DNA of 64,000 bases from Spirodela intermedia (Eukaryota > Streptophyta > Magnoliopsida > Alismatales > Araceae), in NCBI GenBank assembly GCA_902729315.2, contig LR746264.1, positions 3,617,878 through 3,681,877 on the forward strand, in the 5' to 3' direction. Each line of letters begins with the position of its first letter. The first letter of the stretch is position 1. The position numbers and the translations under genes were made by a program. Shown here one piece after another: positions 62,258-64,000 of this stretch. The notes under the pieces are model-generated. The model had not been told where the DNA came from. It saw nothing but the letters and a program-made list of their open reading frames with translations, and searched no databases.

Positions 62258-64000
62258 TCACCTCCTCTGGAAATTTACCTTCCCTATACAAACTGAGAAT
62301 AGAGAACCGATGACGAGAGGGTAAAGAACGAGGAGGACAGCCACAAGAGGGAGTTGGTTTCGGTGGAACCCGAAGTAATCATCTATGAAGGACCCAATCG
62401 ACTTTGATTTTCCGAATACTGTAATCTCCTTGGCTATGTCCCCATATTGTGAAATGAAGAGTCCATTCAGAGTCCAGGATGTTGGGCAGATGTGATAGAA
62501 CCAGATCCACCACTTTGGAATTTGCTGCAAGTTAGTAACAAGAATGAGTAAAATTAGTAGTTTGTAATACAATGAATCTTGAATGAAGAAATGCATTTAT
62601 TTATTTTTTTGGTCATCAGCCCCCAGATCTCACTCATCTTCTTCAAAAGCTATTTCATTTGACAGCTTACTTTCTCTTTTGGATATTACACAGAACAGGT
62701 TAAAGAGTTTGTTTTCTGTATCCTCTTAGAATCATAAAAATTCTACAGTCTTCTACATGTGACGTAGTCTCCTAATCCGATTCTGAGAATATGAAGCTTT
62801 GAGTCTCAAAGAATGAGATGTAGAAACAGAAAAACAAGGTAATATAAATTGTTTATGGAGTACTTACTGGTCCAGGGACAATGAAGCCCGAGAAGAGATT
62901 CATCATTGAATAGAATGCGGATGCTAAAATAGATGCCACTTGAATATTTGGTGTCAATGACACAAGGAGCATCCCTAGATAATTAAAGTAAAGCAGTGTG
63001 CAGAAGATTGTGTAGAAGAACCAAAAGAATTTGTAGGAAGACCAGTAGAATCCAATTCCTGAGTATGCAATACCCATAAACACTACTGCTTCGACAAATA
63101 CATAGGGAATCTCAATGGCCATCTGAAAAGAGAAGTGTAATATTAGCTAAGATAGGCAGAAAAAAACAGTGGTCTTGAATGGATGATCCAAAGAGAGAAA
63201 ATTTTATACGTTAAAGGTGGGTGCACCTGTGCAAAGGCATAGGCCCAGGAAGAGTACATTCCTGCAAATGTTTCCCGATACACGACATTTCGCTCGATTG
63301 CAATGAACGGTAGAACTGATGAACAGTTGTTTATTCCCAAAAAGATCATGGCAATGAACATTGATCCTAGCATGTTGAACAAATCCTGTTGGTTGTTTCT
63401 TCACACAGAAAGAATCAGGTATTAGTCATGGCAGTAGGAATTAAAATGCAAGCATGAGCTATAGATTTTATGTTGATAATTTTAGGATGAGTTATTGAAT
63501 TGGGTTTCGTGAAGTGCAATCGTCTTGTTGTCTTTTCTTTCTATTTTTCATGCATAAGATACTAAGACAAAAATCAGAGAGTAAAAATATTTTTGTGGAT
63601 ACTTTTTTAATTGATCTTCACAGCCAATTATCCTGCTGGGTTTCCTGCATTCTTCAGAGCACAGAGTCTTCCCATTTTTTTAAGAAAAATTCAATAAATC
63701 GTCCCAGCTTAATTTGTATCCATCCTACGATTTCTTGGACTAAGAATTTATCCTCTGGGCTTGTAGTTGTCAGTATGCATTCATGGTACTATTGTACTCA
63801 GCCAAAGATTAGAGTCTCTAGTTTCCTTTTTTTCTGTGGTCTCACTAGATATTGTGTTCACTAAATTCATCAACAGAAAGATGCCCAAATGCCGAATTAT
63901 TGAAAACTTACAATGTTCTTCCATGCTGCCAGAAAACTGCTGCGAGTGCTATTGATAAGATGGCTACAAATATTAGGCGCACCAAGTTGTATTGAGGGCT
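62258..64000 (-). CDS. PDR-type ABCG transporter, C-terminal exons (partial)
   Basis: This is the end of a full-size pleiotropic drug resistance ABC transporter, a plasma-membrane exporter of hormones, terpenoids, waxes or defence compounds; the substrate cannot be told. Exons: 63912 to beyond 64000, 63227-63398, 62868-63122 and the last 62258-62524. All are GT-AG except that the acceptor of the second reads AAG, and all phases join. The second transmembrane domain is visible: [107 protein letters not shown] and a last helix before FQRR. The ATP-binding domains lie outside the window. Confidence 0.92.

Overview
This is plant nuclear DNA. The evidence is spliced genes with GT-AG introns, class III peroxidases, a PDR-type ABC transporter and Ty1/copia and Ty3/gypsy retrotransposons. 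One very GC-rich gene with an uninterrupted coding region (S-adenosylmethionine synthetase) beside AT-rich spacers, and a great abundance of (GA)n/(CT)n tracts, would suit a monocot; that is inference, and I cannot name the species.

Layout. 1-5328: a decayed Ty3/gypsy chromovirus-like element on the minus strand, its 3' LTR cut by the window edge. About 6640-17938 and 20660-37370: two diverged copies of one tandem segmental duplication. Each copy holds, in order, a minus-strand class III peroxidase A, a minus-strand peroxidase B and the plus-strand start of a WD40 gene. In unit 1, A (7507-8827) is intact, B (11430-12472) is a pseudogene, and the WD40 copy stops in exon 5 at 17938. In unit 2, A (21548-27333) is frameshifted and split by a 4.75 kb copia element, B (30063-31281) is intact, and the WD40 gene is complete. 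The duplication has therefore resolved to one working copy of each gene, shared between the two units.

The WD40 gene (35441-45245) has 20 coding exons whose reading phases all join, giving 1311 residues. It looks like the plant orthologue of WDR6/Trm734, partner of the Trm7/FTSJ1 tRNA 2'-O-methyltransferase. Next come the S-adenosylmethionine synthetase gene (47164-48339, 391 residues, intron in the 5' UTR) and a transposon-rich AT region (48.6-57.3 kb). That region holds a ruined copia element between two diverged direct repeats. A divergent promoter region follows (57.7-57.9 kb) with a possible minus-strand exon and a plus-strand membrane RING-H2 gene (coding 59699-60247). A 3'-flanking tandem repeat and a long (CT)n tract come next. 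The last exons of a PDR/ABCG transporter lie on the minus strand (62258 to beyond the window).

The genes do not form one pathway. WDR6 and SAM synthetase are both linked to methylation (tRNA methylation and methyl-donor supply), but nothing in the sequence shows coregulation. The most unusual features are the reciprocal decay of the duplication, the near-identical island around WDR6 exons 1-2, exon-2 homogenisation between neighbouring peroxidases, and a triplicated promoter module that has formed a 21-bp-stem hairpin upstream of the dead peroxidase B copy.
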